A stretch of 64,000 nt of DNA from Bradyrhizobium zhanjiangense (lineage in GTDB: Bacteria > Pseudomonadota > Alphaproteobacteria > Rhizobiales > Xanthobacteraceae), in assembly GCF_004114935.1 (NCBI RefSeq), contig NZ_CP022221.1, positions 3,431,001 through 3,495,000 on the forward strand, in the 5' to 3' direction. The notes beneath the pieces were generated by a model, which was given only the letters and a program-made list of their open reading frames with translations, was not told where the DNA came from and made no database searches. Below are positions 1 to 8,787 of this stretch, in pieces (positions within the stretch are counted from its first letter, which is position 1; each line of letters starts with the position of its first letter). The translations under genes were made by a program, and so were the position numbers.

Positions 1-1
1 G

Positions 2-736
2 ATCACCGCACTTGCGCTCCAGGAAGATGTTTTCGTGCGGCCGAAAGTGCTGCTGCCGGACGATCCCGCTGCGGCCGAGGAAACAGGGTCGCTTGGGACC
101 GGCGATATGCAACTGCTCCTGAATGCCTTCACAGATGCATCGTCCCGCGCCGACATTCGCGCCCACGGCCGATCGGCCAAGGTGCCCGCAGACCAGATCG
201 CCTCGATCCTGGCCGAACATGGGCGCTTCAGCGATCTTACGTTGCTCCCGGTGAAGCCGCACGACAGCCGAACGGAACACATCATCGAGACGTTCCTGTT
301 CGAATCTGGGCGGCCGCTCCTGCTCTGCCCGGAACAGCATGTCGATGAGCTGCGACCGGAGTTCGAGAACGTCATGATCGCGTGGGATCACTCCGCGCGT
401 GCGGCGCGTGCGGTCGGCGATGCGCTGCCAGTCCTTCAGGCGGCCGCCTCGGTCCGCGTGGTGACTGTGGCGGACGAGAAGACCGACGCGATCGTGCAAT
501 CCGGAACGGCTCTCGTCGACCACCTCTGGGAACACGGTGTTCACGCCTCGTTCGAATCGGCGAAATGCGGGGGCAGTTCGATCGGCAAAGTGCTCGGAAG
601 CTGGGCGAATTCCCATGCTATCGATACGATCGTGATGGGCGCTTATCATCATTCGCGCCTCAACGAGATCGTTTGGGGCGGTGTGACAAAGACCGTCATT
701 GGCCAGCCACCGTGCTGGGTTATGATCTCGCACTAG
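2..736 (+). CDS. Universal stress protein, 5' end cut by window
   Basis: The reading frame is open from base 2, so the N-terminus lies outside the window; the GTG at 35 is internal. About 244 residues are visible. The last ~110 form a UspA-type domain ending in a G-x-x-H-S-R-x-x-E-x-x-x-G-G-V-T pattern (MGAYHHSRLNEIVWGGVT), which in the family binds the nucleotide phosphates. The earlier part looks like a degenerate first Usp domain, giving a tandem-Usp protein typical of low-oxygen and stress regulons in Bradyrhizobium. It is followed by the acyl-CoA synthetase in the same direction 63 bp downstream. The family is sure; the ligand and signal are unknown. Confidence 0.9.
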   Translation: MTALALQEDVFVRPKVLLPDDPAAAEETGSLGTGDMQLLLNAFTDASSRADIRAHGRSAKVPADQIASILAEHGRFSDLTLLPVKPHDSRTEHIIETFLFESGRPLLLCPEQHVDELRPEFENVMIAWDHSARAARAVGDALPVLQAAASVRVVTVADEKTDAIVQSGTALVDHLWEHGVHASFESAKCGGSSIGKVLGSWANSHAIDTIVMGAYHHSRLNEIVWGGVTKTVIGQPPCWVMISH

Positions 737-799
737 GCACGCAGTTTTCAGCCTGATTTCCATCCTCGGAACCGCCAGCGACCGGGCGCATTTGCTTTC

Positions 800-3493
800 A
801 TGTCCACCTACCGCCTGAAGAATCTGCTGTCACCGCGTTCGGTCGCGCTGGTCGGCGCGAGTGCTCGCCCGGTCTCGGTGGGACGCGCCGTCCTGGAGAA
901 CATCCGCAGCGCTGAATTCAAGGGGCAGTTTGGGCTGGTCAATCTGCGCCATAGCGAGATCGGCGGCATCGCCGCCGTGAAGAGCTTGGACAGGTTGGAC
1001 TTTGTGCCCGAGCTCGTGGTCATCACTGCGCCTGCGCGGGAAGTTCCCGGCATCATCGACCAGGCCGGACGGCGCGGCTCGGCGGGCGCGCTGATCGTCT
1101 CGGCCGGACTGGGCCACGGACCGGGATCCCTGCACGAGGCTGCAATCGCCGCGGCCTGCAAATACGGCATGCGGCTGATCGGCCCGAACTGTCTCGGCAT
1201 CATGATGCCCGCAGTGAGCCTCAATGCCAGCTTCGCCGCGCATATGCCAGGCGCGGGCAATCTCGCGCTGATCTCGCAATCGGGCGCGATCGCGGCCGGC
1301 ATGGTCGATTGGGCGGCGCAGCGCGGCGTCGGCTTCTCAGGCATCGTCTCGATCGGCGATCAGACCGACGTCGACCTTGCCGACCTGCTCGACTATTTCG
1401 CGTTGGATCACAAGACCCGCGCGATCCTGCTCTATATCGAGGCGATCAAGGACGCCCGCAAATTCATGTCGGCGGCGCGCGCCGCCGCGCGCGTGAAGCC
1501 GGTCGTCGTGGTGAAGTCCGGCCGGATGGCGCAGGGAGCGAAGGCCGCGGCCACGCATACCGGGGCGCTCGCCGGCGCCGACGCCGTCTATGACGCGGCG
1601 TTCCGCCGCGCGGGCGTGCTGCGGGTCTCCGATCTGCGCGAGCTGTTCGATTGCGCCGAGACGCTCGGCCGCGTCGAATCGCCGGCGGGAAAGCGGCTCG
1701 CCATCCTGACCAATGGCGGTGGCATCGGCGTCCTTGCCATCGATCGATTGGTCGAGCTTGGCGGTATTCCGGCATCGATCTCGGCGGACGCGCGTAAGAA
1801 ACTCGATGACGTGCTGCCGCCGACCTGGTCCGGTGCAAATCCCGTCGACATCGTAGGTGACGCCGACGCCTCGCGCTACGCAGCAGCGCTGGAGGTGCTG
1901 CTCGCCGATCCCGACAATGACGCCGTGCTTGTCCTCAACGTGCAGACGGCGATCGCCTCGGCGGCCGACATCGCCACGACCGTGACGGAGCTCGTCGGCA
2001 AATATCGCGAGCAGCACCGCCGCTGGGCAAAGCCCGTCCTTGCCGCCTGGGTCGGAGCCGACCAGAACATCATTCAGACGCTCTCCGGCGCGGGCATTCC
2101 GAACTACCCGACCGAGGATGATGCCGTGCGCGGCTTCATGCATCTGGTCCGGCACCGCGAAGTGGTGGAGGAGCTGAGCCAGGTTCCGCCGGCGATGCCC
2201 GATACGTTCGTGCCGGACGCCAAGGCGGCGAGGCAGATCGTCACTGCCGCGATCGCAGACGGCCGTCAATGGCTCGAGCCTGTCGAGATCAAGCACCTGC
2301 TCGAAGCCTACGACATTGCGATGGTGCCGACCTATGCCGCAACCGATGTCGAGCAGGCGGTGGCCTATGCGAACGACATGTTCGCGAAAGGCGCCACCGT
2401 CGTGCTGAAGATCATGTCGCGTGACATCGTCCACAAATCAGATGTCGGCGGTGTCGTCCTCAATCTGACCACGCCGGATGCGGTGCGCGCGGCGGCCACC
2501 GACATTCTCGCCCGGGCGAGGAAGCTGCGACCCGAAGCCCGCATCAGCGGTGTCATCGTGCAAGCGATGGTGGTCAAGGCGAAGGCGCGCGAGCTGATCC
2601 TCGGTCTTGCCGATGATCCCACCTTCGGCACCGTCGTCGTCTTCGGCCGGGGCGGGACGGCCGTGGAGATCATCAATGACAAGGCGCTTGCGCTGCCGCC
2701 GCTCGACCTGCAGCTCGCCCGCGACCTGATCGACCGCACGCGCGTGTCACGGCTGCTTCGCGCCTACCGGGACGTGCCGGCAGTGAAGCCGGATGCTGTC
2801 GCCATGGTGCTGGTCAAGCTGGCGCAGATGGCCGCTGACATTCCCGAAATCCGCGAATTCGACATCAACCCGCTGCTCGCGGACGAAATCGGCGTGACCG
2901 CGGTCGATGCCCGCGTCGCCGTGGGGCCGCCGCAGCGAAAGTTCGCCGGCTCCGGCCCGGCCAATTTCGCCGTTCGGGCCTATCCGTCACAATGGGAGCG
3001 CCGCCTCAAGCTCAAGGACGACTGGCGGATCTTCGTGCGGCCCATGCGCCCCGAGGACGAGCCGACCATCCACGAATTCCTTCGTCACGTCACGCCGCAA
3101 GACCTCCGCCTGCGCTTCTTCGCGCCGATGAAGGAGTTCACCCACGAGTTCATCGCGCGCCTGACCCAGCTCGATTATGCACGCGCGATGGCCTTCATCG
3201 CATTCGACCAGGAGACCGGCGAGATGGTCGGCGTCGTCCGGCTCCATTCGGATTCGATCTACGAGAGCGGCGAATATGCCATTCTGCTGCGGTCCGATCT
3301 CAAGGGCAGGGGACTCGGATGGGCCCTGATGCAGCTGATCATCGACTACGCGAAGTCGGAAGGGTTGAAGACCATATCGGGCGACGTGCTCCAGGAGAAC
3401 ATAGTGATGCTCGAGATGTGCCGGCAGCTCGGCTTCGAGGTCAAGCCGGATCCCGCCGAGCCTGATATCTGCGACGTCAGGCTGAAGCTCTGA
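800..3493 (+). CDS. Acetate-CoA ligase (ADP-forming)-like protein fused to GNAT acetyltransferase
   Basis: The 897-residue protein has, in order, a CoA-binding Rossmann domain (about 8-130), succinyl-CoA-ligase-like domains (about 150-460) with a conserved His in ATHTGALAG, an ATP-grasp domain (about 490-700) and a C-terminal GNAT domain (about 735-895) with the acetyl-CoA loop KGRGLGWAL. This is the architecture of Pat/PatZ-type protein lysine acetyltransferases, in which the synthetase part is often regulatory. Here the ligase domains look intact, so acyl-CoA formation, protein acetylation or both are possible. ATG start at 800. It ends 10 bp from the convergent YqjE-like gene. Confidence 0.93.
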   Translation: MSTYRLKNLLSPRSVALVGASARPVSVGRAVLENIRSAEFKGQFGLVNLRHSEIGGIAAVKSLDRLDFVPELVVITAPAREVPGIIDQAGRRGSAGALIVSAGLGHGPGSLHEAAIAAACKYGMRLIGPNCLGIMMPAVSLNASFAAHMPGAGNLALISQSGAIAAGMVDWAAQRGVGFSGIVSIGDQTDVDLADLLDYFALDHKTRAILLYIEAIKDARKFMSAARAAARVKPVVVVKSGRMAQGAKAAATHTGALAGADAVYDAAFRRAGVLRVSDLRELFDCAETLGRVESPAGKRLAILTNGGGIGVLAIDRLVELGGIPASISADARKKLDDVLPPTWSGANPVDIVGDADASRYAAALEVLLADPDNDAVLVLNVQTAIASAADIATTVTELVGKYREQHRRWAKPVLAAWVGADQNIIQTLSGAGIPNYPTEDDAVRGFMHLVRHREVVEELSQVPPAMPDTFVPDAKAARQIVTAAIADGRQWLEPVEIKHLLEAYDIAMVPTYAATDVEQAVAYANDMFAKGATVVLKIMSRDIVHKSDVGGVVLNLTTPDAVRAAATDILARARKLRPEARISGVIVQAMVVKAKARELILGLADDPTFGTVVVFGRGGTAVEIINDKALALPPLDLQLARDLIDRTRVSRLLRAYRDVPAVKPDAVAMVLVKLAQMAADIPEIREFDINPLLADEIGVTAVDARVAVGPPQRKFAGSGPANFAVRAYPSQWERRLKLKDDWRIFVRPMRPEDEPTIHEFLRHVTPQDLRLRFFAPMKEFTHEFIARLTQLDYARAMAFIAFDQETGEMVGVVRLHSDSIYESGEYAILLRSDLKGRGLGWALMQLIIDYAKSEGLKTISGDVLQENIVMLEMCRQLGFEVKPDPAEPDICDVRLKL

Positions 3494-3502
3494 GCGCGTG
3501 CT

Positions 3503-3988
3503 TTAAGAGTGCGCTTCAGCCGACGTTGCGGTGGATTTCCTGGCCGTCGTTCGCAAATTCTTGACGATGATCGCAATTAGCGGCACCAGCACCGGCACGA
3601 CGGTGCTGAGCGGATGATGCACGGCGCCTGACACCTGGACCTGGAGCGCGCGCGCCTCGAGCTGAAGGGCTTCGATGGATGCATCATGAATTTCGTTCGC
3701 AAGTTCGATGTTACGCCCTGACGGAGCGCGGCCGGCGACCATGAACAGAGCGGCCGCGATGGCGAAGTTGACGGCGCCGAGGATGGCGGCGGCGGCAACC
3801 GCACTCCAGATCTGCACCAGCGCGAAATAGGCCGAGAGCTCCAGCATTAGGAGTCCGAAGGCCGCGATCAGCGCCGCGAAGGCGCGAAGGCCAAGCCCCA
3901 TCAACAGATGGCGCAGCCTGACGTCCGCGATGATCCGATCGGTGCGCCACAGCACGCGCAGATGTTTGACGACATTCTCGGTATTCAC
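3503..3988 (-). CDS. YqjE-like / phage-holin-family membrane protein
   Basis: 161 residues with two hydrophobic helices at about 30-55 and 62-85 and a weaker third near 125-140, followed by a basic Ser/Thr-rich tail. It matches the small inner-membrane 'holin superfamily III / YqjE' group rather than a phage lysis gene. The gene directly upstream (3989-4264) is YqjD/ElaB-like, the same pairing as in enterobacteria, and the two are adjacent with no gap. The likely role is membrane or ribosome association under stress. Function is inferred from family and neighbour only. Confidence 0.75.
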   Translation of the reverse strand: MNTENVVKHLRVLWRTDRIIADVRLRHLLMGLGLRAFAALIAAFGLLMLELSAYFALVQIWSAVAAAAILGAVNFAIAAALFMVAGRAPSGRNIELANEIHDASIEALQLEARALQVQVSGAVHHPLSTVVPVLVPLIAIIVKNLRTTARKSTATSAEAHS

Positions 3989-4264
3989 CTAGTGCCTCCT
4001 CAGCATGAAGCCGACCATCACGCCGAGCGCGAAGACGGAGGCGAGCGATGTGATCGGCCGCTCCGCAATGAGGCCCTGAAGCTGCTCCTGCTCTTCGTCG
4101 ACGGTCTCGCCAAGCTCGGTGAGCGCAGCCCTGATCTGATCGGCCAGCGCCTCGGCCCGATCTTTCGAACTGTCGTAGATCTCCTCGCCGGCGGTGCTCA
4201 AAAGGCGCGTGACGTCAACCTTCAGCGCTCGCAGTTCGTCGCTCATCTTGTCGCTGTCGAACAT
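3989..4264 (-). CDS. YqjD/ElaB (DUF883)-like protein
   Basis: 91 residues: a charged, helical N-terminal region with regularly spaced Asp/Glu/Lys, then one C-terminal membrane segment (about 70-87) ending in a basic RRH. This matches the ElaB/YqjD family of C-tail-anchored ribosome-binding proteins made in stationary phase. It is the first gene of a two-gene unit with the YqjE-like protein. An FNR-type box lies 57 bp upstream of the start, at 4321-4334, in the divergent promoter shared with the lipid transporter operon. Confidence 0.8.
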   Translation of the reverse strand: MFDSDKMSDELRALKVDVTRLLSTAGEEIYDSSKDRAEALADQIRAALTELGETVDEEQEQLQGLIAERPITSLASVFALGVMVGFMLRRH

Positions 4265-4320
4265 GGCTTGATACCCCCATTGATCGCCAGCGAATCTAGG
4301 ATCCTCGGGCGCAACCGTAC

Positions 4321-4334
4321 TTGATATGCGTCAA
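4321..4334. promoter_or_regulatory. FNR/FixK-type box
   Basis: TTGAT-ATGC-GTCAA, one base from the TTGAT-N4-ATCAA consensus. It lies between the divergent YqjD-like gene and the lipid transporter operon. A weaker copy, TTGAG-ACAG-GTCAA, is at 4358-4371. Confidence 0.6.
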
Positions 4335-4357
4335 GGAGGTGCGGTGTTGCCCTGGTC

Positions 4358-4371
4358 TTGAGACAGGTCAA
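4358..4371. promoter_or_regulatory. Degenerate FNR/FixK-type box
   Basis: TTGAG-ACAG-GTCAA, two changes from consensus, 37 bp from the stronger box at 4321 and 70 bp before the GTG of the permease gene. It could be a secondary site or chance. Confidence 0.35.
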
Positions 4372-4440
4372 CCCGGCCGCCACATGCTGGCCTAGAAATC
4401 CCGGCTGAATGGGCGCCAATCGTCCCGATGAGGTGGAAGC

Positions 4441-5577
4441 GTGAACCCCGAACCGCTGTTGCTGGCGACGCCATCCGGCGATGTGCTGAAATTGCGCCCG
4501 GAAGGGCCGTGGACCGCAGCGAATGTGGTGACGCTCGAATCGCTGTCCCGGTCGGTCGGGGCGGACGTCGATCGATCCAGAGCCGTGACCCTGGACATGT
4601 CGGGCGTCAGCGCGCTCGACACGCTCGGCGCCTGGGTCCTGGAGAAGCTGTCGCGCCGGGCTGCATCATCCGGCAGATCGGCTGAATTCGTCGGTGTCGC
4701 CGATCAATTCAGTGGGCTGATGGACGAGGTGCGCCAGGTCAACCGCGACAGGCCGGCACCCGTGGCCGTGCCGAATCCGGTTTTGCTCAGGCTCGGCGAT
4801 CTCGGCAAGGCCACGATCGGTGCGCGGGAAGACGTCACGATCTTTCTGCAAATGCTCGGCGCGCTATTCATGGCCGTGATCGGCGTGCTGCGCCGGCCAC
4901 GATCGCTGCGGCTGACCTCGCTGGTCTATCAGCTTTACCGCATCGGATGGCAGGCGATTCCCATCATCGTGCTGATCACCTTCCTGATCGGCGCCATCAT
5001 CGCCCAGCAGGGATTCTTCCATTTCCGCAGGTTCGGCGCGGAGTCGTACACCGTCGACATGGTCGGCATCCTGGTGCTGCGCGAGCTCGGCGTGCTGATC
5101 GTCGCCATCATGGTCGCGGGACGGTCGGGAAGCGCCTATACCGCCGAGCTCGGCTCGATGAAGATGCGCGAGGAGATCGACGCGCTCTCGACCATGGGGC
5201 TCGACCCCATCGACGTCCTGATCCTGCCGCGCGTTGCCGCGCTCGTCATCGCGCTGCCGATCCTCGCCTTCATCGGATCGATTGCCGCGCTTTATGGCGG
5301 CGGGTTGGTCGCACAGTTCTACGGCGACATGGGACCGGCGATCTACATCGCACGGCTGCATGACGCCGTTTCCATCACTCATTTCGAGGTGGGGATCCTG
5401 AAGGCGCCGTTCATGGCGCTGGTGATCGGGATCGTCGCCTGTAGCGAAGGATTGCGCGTGAAAGGCAGCGCCGAGTCGCTGGGACGGCAGACCACGACAT
5501 CGGTGGTGAAGTCGATCTTCCTGGTGATCGTGCTCGACGGCCTGTTCGCGATCTTCTTCGCTTCGATTGGAATGTGA
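4441..5577 (+). CDS. MlaE-family lipid ABC transporter permease with N-terminal STAS domain
   Basis: 378 residues. The first ~105 form a STAS-like domain (TLDMSGVSALDTLGAWVL), as seen fused to MlaE in many alphaproteobacteria in place of a separate MlaB. The rest is the MlaE permease fold with several membrane helices and the conserved block ELGVLIVAIMVAGRSGSAYT. GTG start at 4441. It is the first gene of a three-gene operon with the ATPase and the MCE protein and overlaps the ATPase gene by 4 bp if that starts at GTG 5574. The expected role is phospholipid or hydrophobic-compound traffic across the envelope. Confidence 0.93.
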   Translation: MNPEPLLLATPSGDVLKLRPEGPWTAANVVTLESLSRSVGADVDRSRAVTLDMSGVSALDTLGAWVLEKLSRRAASSGRSAEFVGVADQFSGLMDEVRQVNRDRPAPVAVPNPVLLRLGDLGKATIGAREDVTIFLQMLGALFMAVIGVLRRPRSLRLTSLVYQLYRIGWQAIPIIVLITFLIGAIIAQQGFFHFRRFGAESYTVDMVGILVLRELGVLIVAIMVAGRSGSAYTAELGSMKMREEIDALSTMGLDPIDVLILPRVAALVIALPILAFIGSIAALYGGGLVAQFYGDMGPAIYIARLHDAVSITHFEVGILKAPFMALVIGIVACSEGLRVKGSAESLGRQTTTSVVKSIFLVIVLDGLFAIFFASIGM

Positions 5578-6347
5578 CGATGGAGGACTCACAGCAGGAG
5601 TTCGCGATCCGCGTCCGCGACCTCGTGGTCGGCTTCGGCCGCCAGACCGTGCTCGACCATCTGTCGCTCGACGTCCGCCGCGGTGAGATACTCGGGCTGG
5701 TCGGGGCGTCCGGCGGCGGCAAGTCGGTGCTGATGCGCACTATCATCGGCCTCATCCCGCGCCGAAGCGGCAGCATCGAAGTCATGGGACAGCCAGTCGG
5801 CGGCGGCGCTCAAGGTACGGCCACGACTTGGGGCATCCTTTTTCAGCAGGGCGCGCTGTTCTCATCGCTGACGGTGAGACAGAACGTCCAGTTTCCACTG
5901 CGGGAAAATCTCGTCCTGTCGCAGGAGCTGATGGACGAGATCGCGATTGCCAAGCTCGAGATGGTCGGGCTGCGGGCGCAGGATGCGGACAAATTTCCCG
6001 CGGAGCTGTCGGGCGGCATGACCAAGCGCGTGGCGCTGGCGCGCGCGCTCGCGCTCGATCCGCCGATCCTGTTCCTGGACGAGCCGACCTCCGGCCTCGA
6101 CCCGATCGCCGCCGGCGATTTCGACGCGCTGATCAAGACGCTGCAAAAGACTCTGGGCCTCACCGTGTTCATGGTCACCCACGACCTTGCGAGCCTGACG
6201 ACGGTCTGCGACCGCGTGGCCGCCCTGGCCGAGGGAAGGATCGTCGCGATCGGCCCGATGCGCGAACTGCTGCAATCCGAGCATCCCTGGGTGCGGGCCT
6301 ATTTCCACGGCAAGCGCTCGCAGATGCTGCAACACGAAATGAGATGA
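5574..6347 (+). CDS. MlaF-like ABC transporter ATP-binding protein
   Basis: 257 residues with Walker A GASGGGKSV (about 42-50), ABC signature LSGGMTKRVALARAL, Walker B ILFLDEPTSGLDP and switch His in MVTHD. This is the ATPase of the Mla/Ttg2-type lipid transporter, and its partner permease lies directly upstream. The start is GTG 5574, overlapping the permease stop; ATG 5580 is an alternative. It is followed by the MCE gene after 3 bp. The family is sure. Confidence 0.95.
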   Translation: MTMEDSQQEFAIRVRDLVVGFGRQTVLDHLSLDVRRGEILGLVGASGGGKSVLMRTIIGLIPRRSGSIEVMGQPVGGGAQGTATTWGILFQQGALFSSLTVRQNVQFPLRENLVLSQELMDEIAIAKLEMVGLRAQDADKFPAELSGGMTKRVALARALALDPPILFLDEPTSGLDPIAAGDFDALIKTLQKTLGLTVFMVTHDLASLTTVCDRVAALAEGRIVAIGPMRELLQSEHPWVRAYFHGKRSQMLQHEMR

Positions 6348-6350
6348 CAC

Positions 6351-7502
6351 ATGGAAACCCGCGCTCCTTACGTGCTGATCGGCACCTTCGTGTTGGCTGC
6401 GATCGTTGCGGTGTTCGGCTTTGTCTATTGGCTGAACAACACCGGCGGCATCGGGCCGCGCACGAACTACCACGTACAGTTCCAGGGACCGGTGCCTGGC
6501 CTGCTGGTCGGCGCCGGCGTGCTGTTCAACGGCATCCGCGTCGGTGAGGTGACCGAGCTCGGGCTCGCGCCGGATAACCCGCGCTTCGTCAATGCGACGA
6601 TCTCGGTGGCCGCGGCAACGCCAGTGCGTGCCGACACCAAGGTCGGACTCGATTTCCAGGGCTTGACCGGCGTGCCGGTGGTGACGCTGGAGGGCGGCAT
6701 GATCGTCGCCAAGTCGGGCGCCAAGTCGGGCGCTAAGTCCGATGCCAAGTCCGACGCCAAGTCCGGCGAGCCGCTGACCTTGATCGCCGAGGCCGGGGCA
6801 GGCCAGAGCATGACGCAGGCGGCGCGCGATGCGCTGCGGAAGGTCGACACGGTGCTGGAGGACAATTCCGGCCCGCTGAAGGACACCATCGCCAATTTGA
6901 AGACGTTCTCCGACGGGCTCGCGCGCAACACCGGCAAGATCGACGGCATTCTGGCAGGCCTCGAGAAGATGACTGGTGGCGGAGCGCCCGCGCAGAAGGT
7001 CACCTATGACCTGCGCACGCCGAAGAATCTGGGGCCGGCCGGAAAGACGCTGTCTGCGTCACTGGCCATTCCCGAGCCGACCGCAGTCGCGATGCTCCAG
7101 ACCCAGCGCATGCTGTTCTCGCCGGTCGGCGACAATCCGGGCTTTGCCGATTTCCTCTGGGCCGACAGCATTCCAAAACTGGTGCAGGCACGCCTGATCG
7201 ACAGTTTCGAGAATTACGACATTGCCCACGCCCCGCTACGCACGACCGATCTCGGTCAGGCGGACTACCAGCTCCTGATCGACATCAGACGCTTTCGGAT
7301 CGCCACGGACGGGGAGGCGAAAGTCGAGATCGGACTGTCGGCGCGGATCGTCGACAAGAACGGCAAGGTGATTGCCTCGCGCCTCGTTGAGACCAGCGAG
7401 AAGCTCGACAAGGTCGAGCCGGCCGCTTCAGTGGCAGCGTTCGATGCCGCCTTTGCCCGGATCGCAAAGGAGCTGATCGGCTGGACCGTGCAGGCGGTAT
7501 GA
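6351..7502 (+). CDS. MlaD/MCE protein fused to ABC-transport auxiliary lipoprotein-like domain
   Basis: 383 residues: one N-terminal membrane anchor (about 8-28), an MCE domain (about 40-120), a low-complexity Lys-Ser-Gly-Ala linker made of five 12-bp units (6708-6767), a helical stretch (about 150-215), and a C-terminal domain (about 225-383) resembling the PqiC/DUF330 auxiliary component, which is usually a separate lipoprotein. The protein would combine the periplasmic lipid-binding ring with its outer-membrane partner in one chain. It is the last gene of the MlaEFD-like operon. The C-terminal domain call is from pattern memory and is less sure than the MCE call. Confidence 0.85.
   Translation: METRAPYVLIGTFVLAAIVAVFGFVYWLNNTGGIGPRTNYHVQFQGPVPGLLVGAGVLFNGIRVGEVTELGLAPDNPRFVNATISVAAATPVRADTKVGLDFQGLTGVPVVTLEGGMIVAKSGAKSGAKSDAKSDAKSGEPLTLIAEAGAGQSMTQAARDALRKVDTVLEDNSGPLKDTIANLKTFSDGLARNTGKIDGILAGLEKMTGGGAPAQKVTYDLRTPKNLGPAGKTLSASLAIPEPTAVAMLQTQRMLFSPVGDNPGFADFLWADSIPKLVQARLIDSFENYDIAHAPLRTTDLGQADYQLLIDIRRFRIATDGEAKVEIGLSARIVDKNGKVIASRLVETSEKLDKVEPAASVAAFDAAFARIAKELIGWTVQAV
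6708..6767 (+). repeat. Five 12-bp tandem repeats inside the MCE gene
   Basis: Units of the form gccaagtcsggc at 6708, 6720, 6732, 6744 and 6756 encode Ala-Lys-Ser-Gly/Asp repeats in the linker between the MCE domain and the C-terminal half. Copy number may vary between strains. Confidence 0.85.
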
Positions 7503-7508
7503 TGCCTG

Positions 7509-7826
7509 CTATTCCAGAGTCTTCAGGTAGGACAGGAGGTCGTGGATCTGGTCCGGATTGAGCTCGAAGGCGGGCATGTCGGCATGGCCGGTGTAGATAC
7601 CTTCGGCCAGTGCCTCTCCAAGGGTCTCGATCGGATAACGCCGATGCAGGGTGCGCAGCGCTGGCGCGCTCTTGAGCGGACTCTCGGAGACACGGTCGAT
7701 CGCATGGCAGCGAGCGCAATTTGCTCGTGCAAAGGCCTTGCCGCGCTGCTCGGCAGTCGTTGCGGCTAGCGCAGGCGTGATCAGGAGCAGCCCAATCAGG
7801 CCGTGACGCAGCGCGCTTTGCAGCAT
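7509..7826 (-). CDS. Small class I cytochrome c
   Basis: 105 residues from ATG 7826: a signal peptide (about 1-21, ending in an Ala-rich cleavage site), then the haem-attachment motif CARCH and a later Met (HADMPAF) as a candidate axial ligand. This is a periplasmic monohaem c-type cytochrome. An in-frame start further upstream exists but would put extra charged residues before the signal peptide. It is divergent from the FNR-like regulator; an FNR-type box lies 60 bp upstream of this start, so oxygen-responsive expression is likely. Its redox partner is unknown. Confidence 0.9.
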   Translation of the reverse strand: MLQSALRHGLIGLLLITPALAATTAEQRGKAFARANCARCHAIDRVSESPLKSAPALRTLHRRYPIETLGEALAEGIYTGHADMPAFELNPDQIHDLLSYLKTLE

Positions 7827-7885
7827 GGAAAGTGATCCCCGTCGAACTCTGGAAGGACAGAATAGAGCGGGGACCCCGGCCAAAA

Positions 7886-7899
7886 TTGATCTGAGTCAA
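7886..7899. promoter_or_regulatory. FNR/FixK-type box between cytochrome c and FNR-like gene
   Basis: TTGAT-CTGA-GTCAA, one base from consensus, 60 bp upstream of the cytochrome c start and 82 bp upstream of the regulator start. It could serve the cytochrome gene, autoregulation, or both. Confidence 0.65.
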
Positions 7900-7981
7900 T
7901 CGGGTTTGTCACAGCGCAGTAAAATGCAGGTGCGTGGCAACTCGGCCTGGGGCAGAGCGGGGCCGACGCTTGGAGCGGTGG

Positions 7982-8695
7982 ATGAAGCCTTCCGTGGTCA
8001 CGATTGAGCCGAACGGGCATTTCTGCAGCGATTGTGCCGTACGCGCATCGGCGGTTTGCTCGTCGCTGGATGCAGCCGAGCTCAGGGAATTCGAGCATCT
8101 GGGCCGCCGTGTCCATTTTGCCTCAGGCGAGACCGTGTTTTCCGAAGAGGACATCACGACCTCGTTCTACAATGTTATCGAAGGCGTCATGCGGCTGTAC
8201 AAGCTGCTGCCCGACGGTCGGCGGCAGATCGTGGGCTTTGCCCTGCCGGGCGATTTCCTGGGAATGAATATTTCCGGCCGCCACAATTTTTCGGCCGATG
8301 CGATCGGCGCGGTGACCGTGTGCCAGTTCGCCAAAGCAACTTTCGGCCGTTTCATCGAGAGCCGGCCGCAGCTGCTCAGGCGGATCAACGAGCTGGCCAT
8401 TCGCGAGCTGAGCCATGCGCGCGACCACATGGTCCTGCTCGGCCGCCGCTCGGCGGACGAGAAGGTCGCAACGTTTCTGCTCGGCTGGCGCCAGCGTCTG
8501 TTGGCGCTCGGGGGATCGCTGGACACCGTTCCGCTTCCGATGAGCCGTCAGGACATCGCCGACTATCTCGGCCTGACCATCGAAACCGTCAGCCGCACCT
8601 TCACCAAGCTCGTGCGTCACGGCGCAATCGAGATCCTTCATGGCGGTATCAGCCTGCGCGACCCCGCGCGCGTCGAGGCCCTGGCCGCGGCCTGA
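7982..8695 (+). CDS. FNR/FixK-family transcription regulator with Cys cluster
   Basis: 237 residues from ATG 7982. The N-terminus carries C15-x2-C18-x7-C26, and another Cys lies in the sensor domain (TVCQF), together resembling the 4Fe-4S ligands of FNR/FnrN/FixK1. A cyclic-nucleotide-binding-like domain follows (about 30-150). The C-terminal helix-turn-helix contains IETVSRTF, that is E-x-x-S-R, the FNR reading of TTGAT half-sites. It probably activates genes under low oxygen, including the neighbours with boxes at 7886 and 8723. An in-frame start at 7934 would add 16 residues without homology. Confidence 0.92.
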   Translation: MKPSVVTIEPNGHFCSDCAVRASAVCSSLDAAELREFEHLGRRVHFASGETVFSEEDITTSFYNVIEGVMRLYKLLPDGRRQIVGFALPGDFLGMNISGRHNFSADAIGAVTVCQFAKATFGRFIESRPQLLRRINELAIRELSHARDHMVLLGRRSADEKVATFLLGWRQRLLALGGSLDTVPLPMSRQDIADYLGLTIETVSRTFTKLVRHGAIEILHGGISLRDPARVEALAAA

Positions 8696-8722
8696 CATTC
8701 TGTCCGCAACGATCGCGGATTT

Positions 8723-8736
8723 TTGATCCCGATCAA
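8723..8736. promoter_or_regulatory. Perfect FNR/FixK box
   Basis: TTGAT-CCCG-ATCAA matches the consensus exactly. It lies 51 bp upstream of the ATG of a 42-residue membrane protein gene, a spacing compatible with a class II activated promoter. Confidence 0.75.
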
Positions 8737-8787
8737 TGACGCCGGCCATCCGCCGCAAAATAATGCCTCAGACAATCCGGGAGAAGC

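Noticed and set aside
1337..2434. 365-codon minus-strand frame inside the acyl-CoA synthetase gene
   Set aside because: Shadow of high-GC codon use; no domain, no ribosome-binding site.
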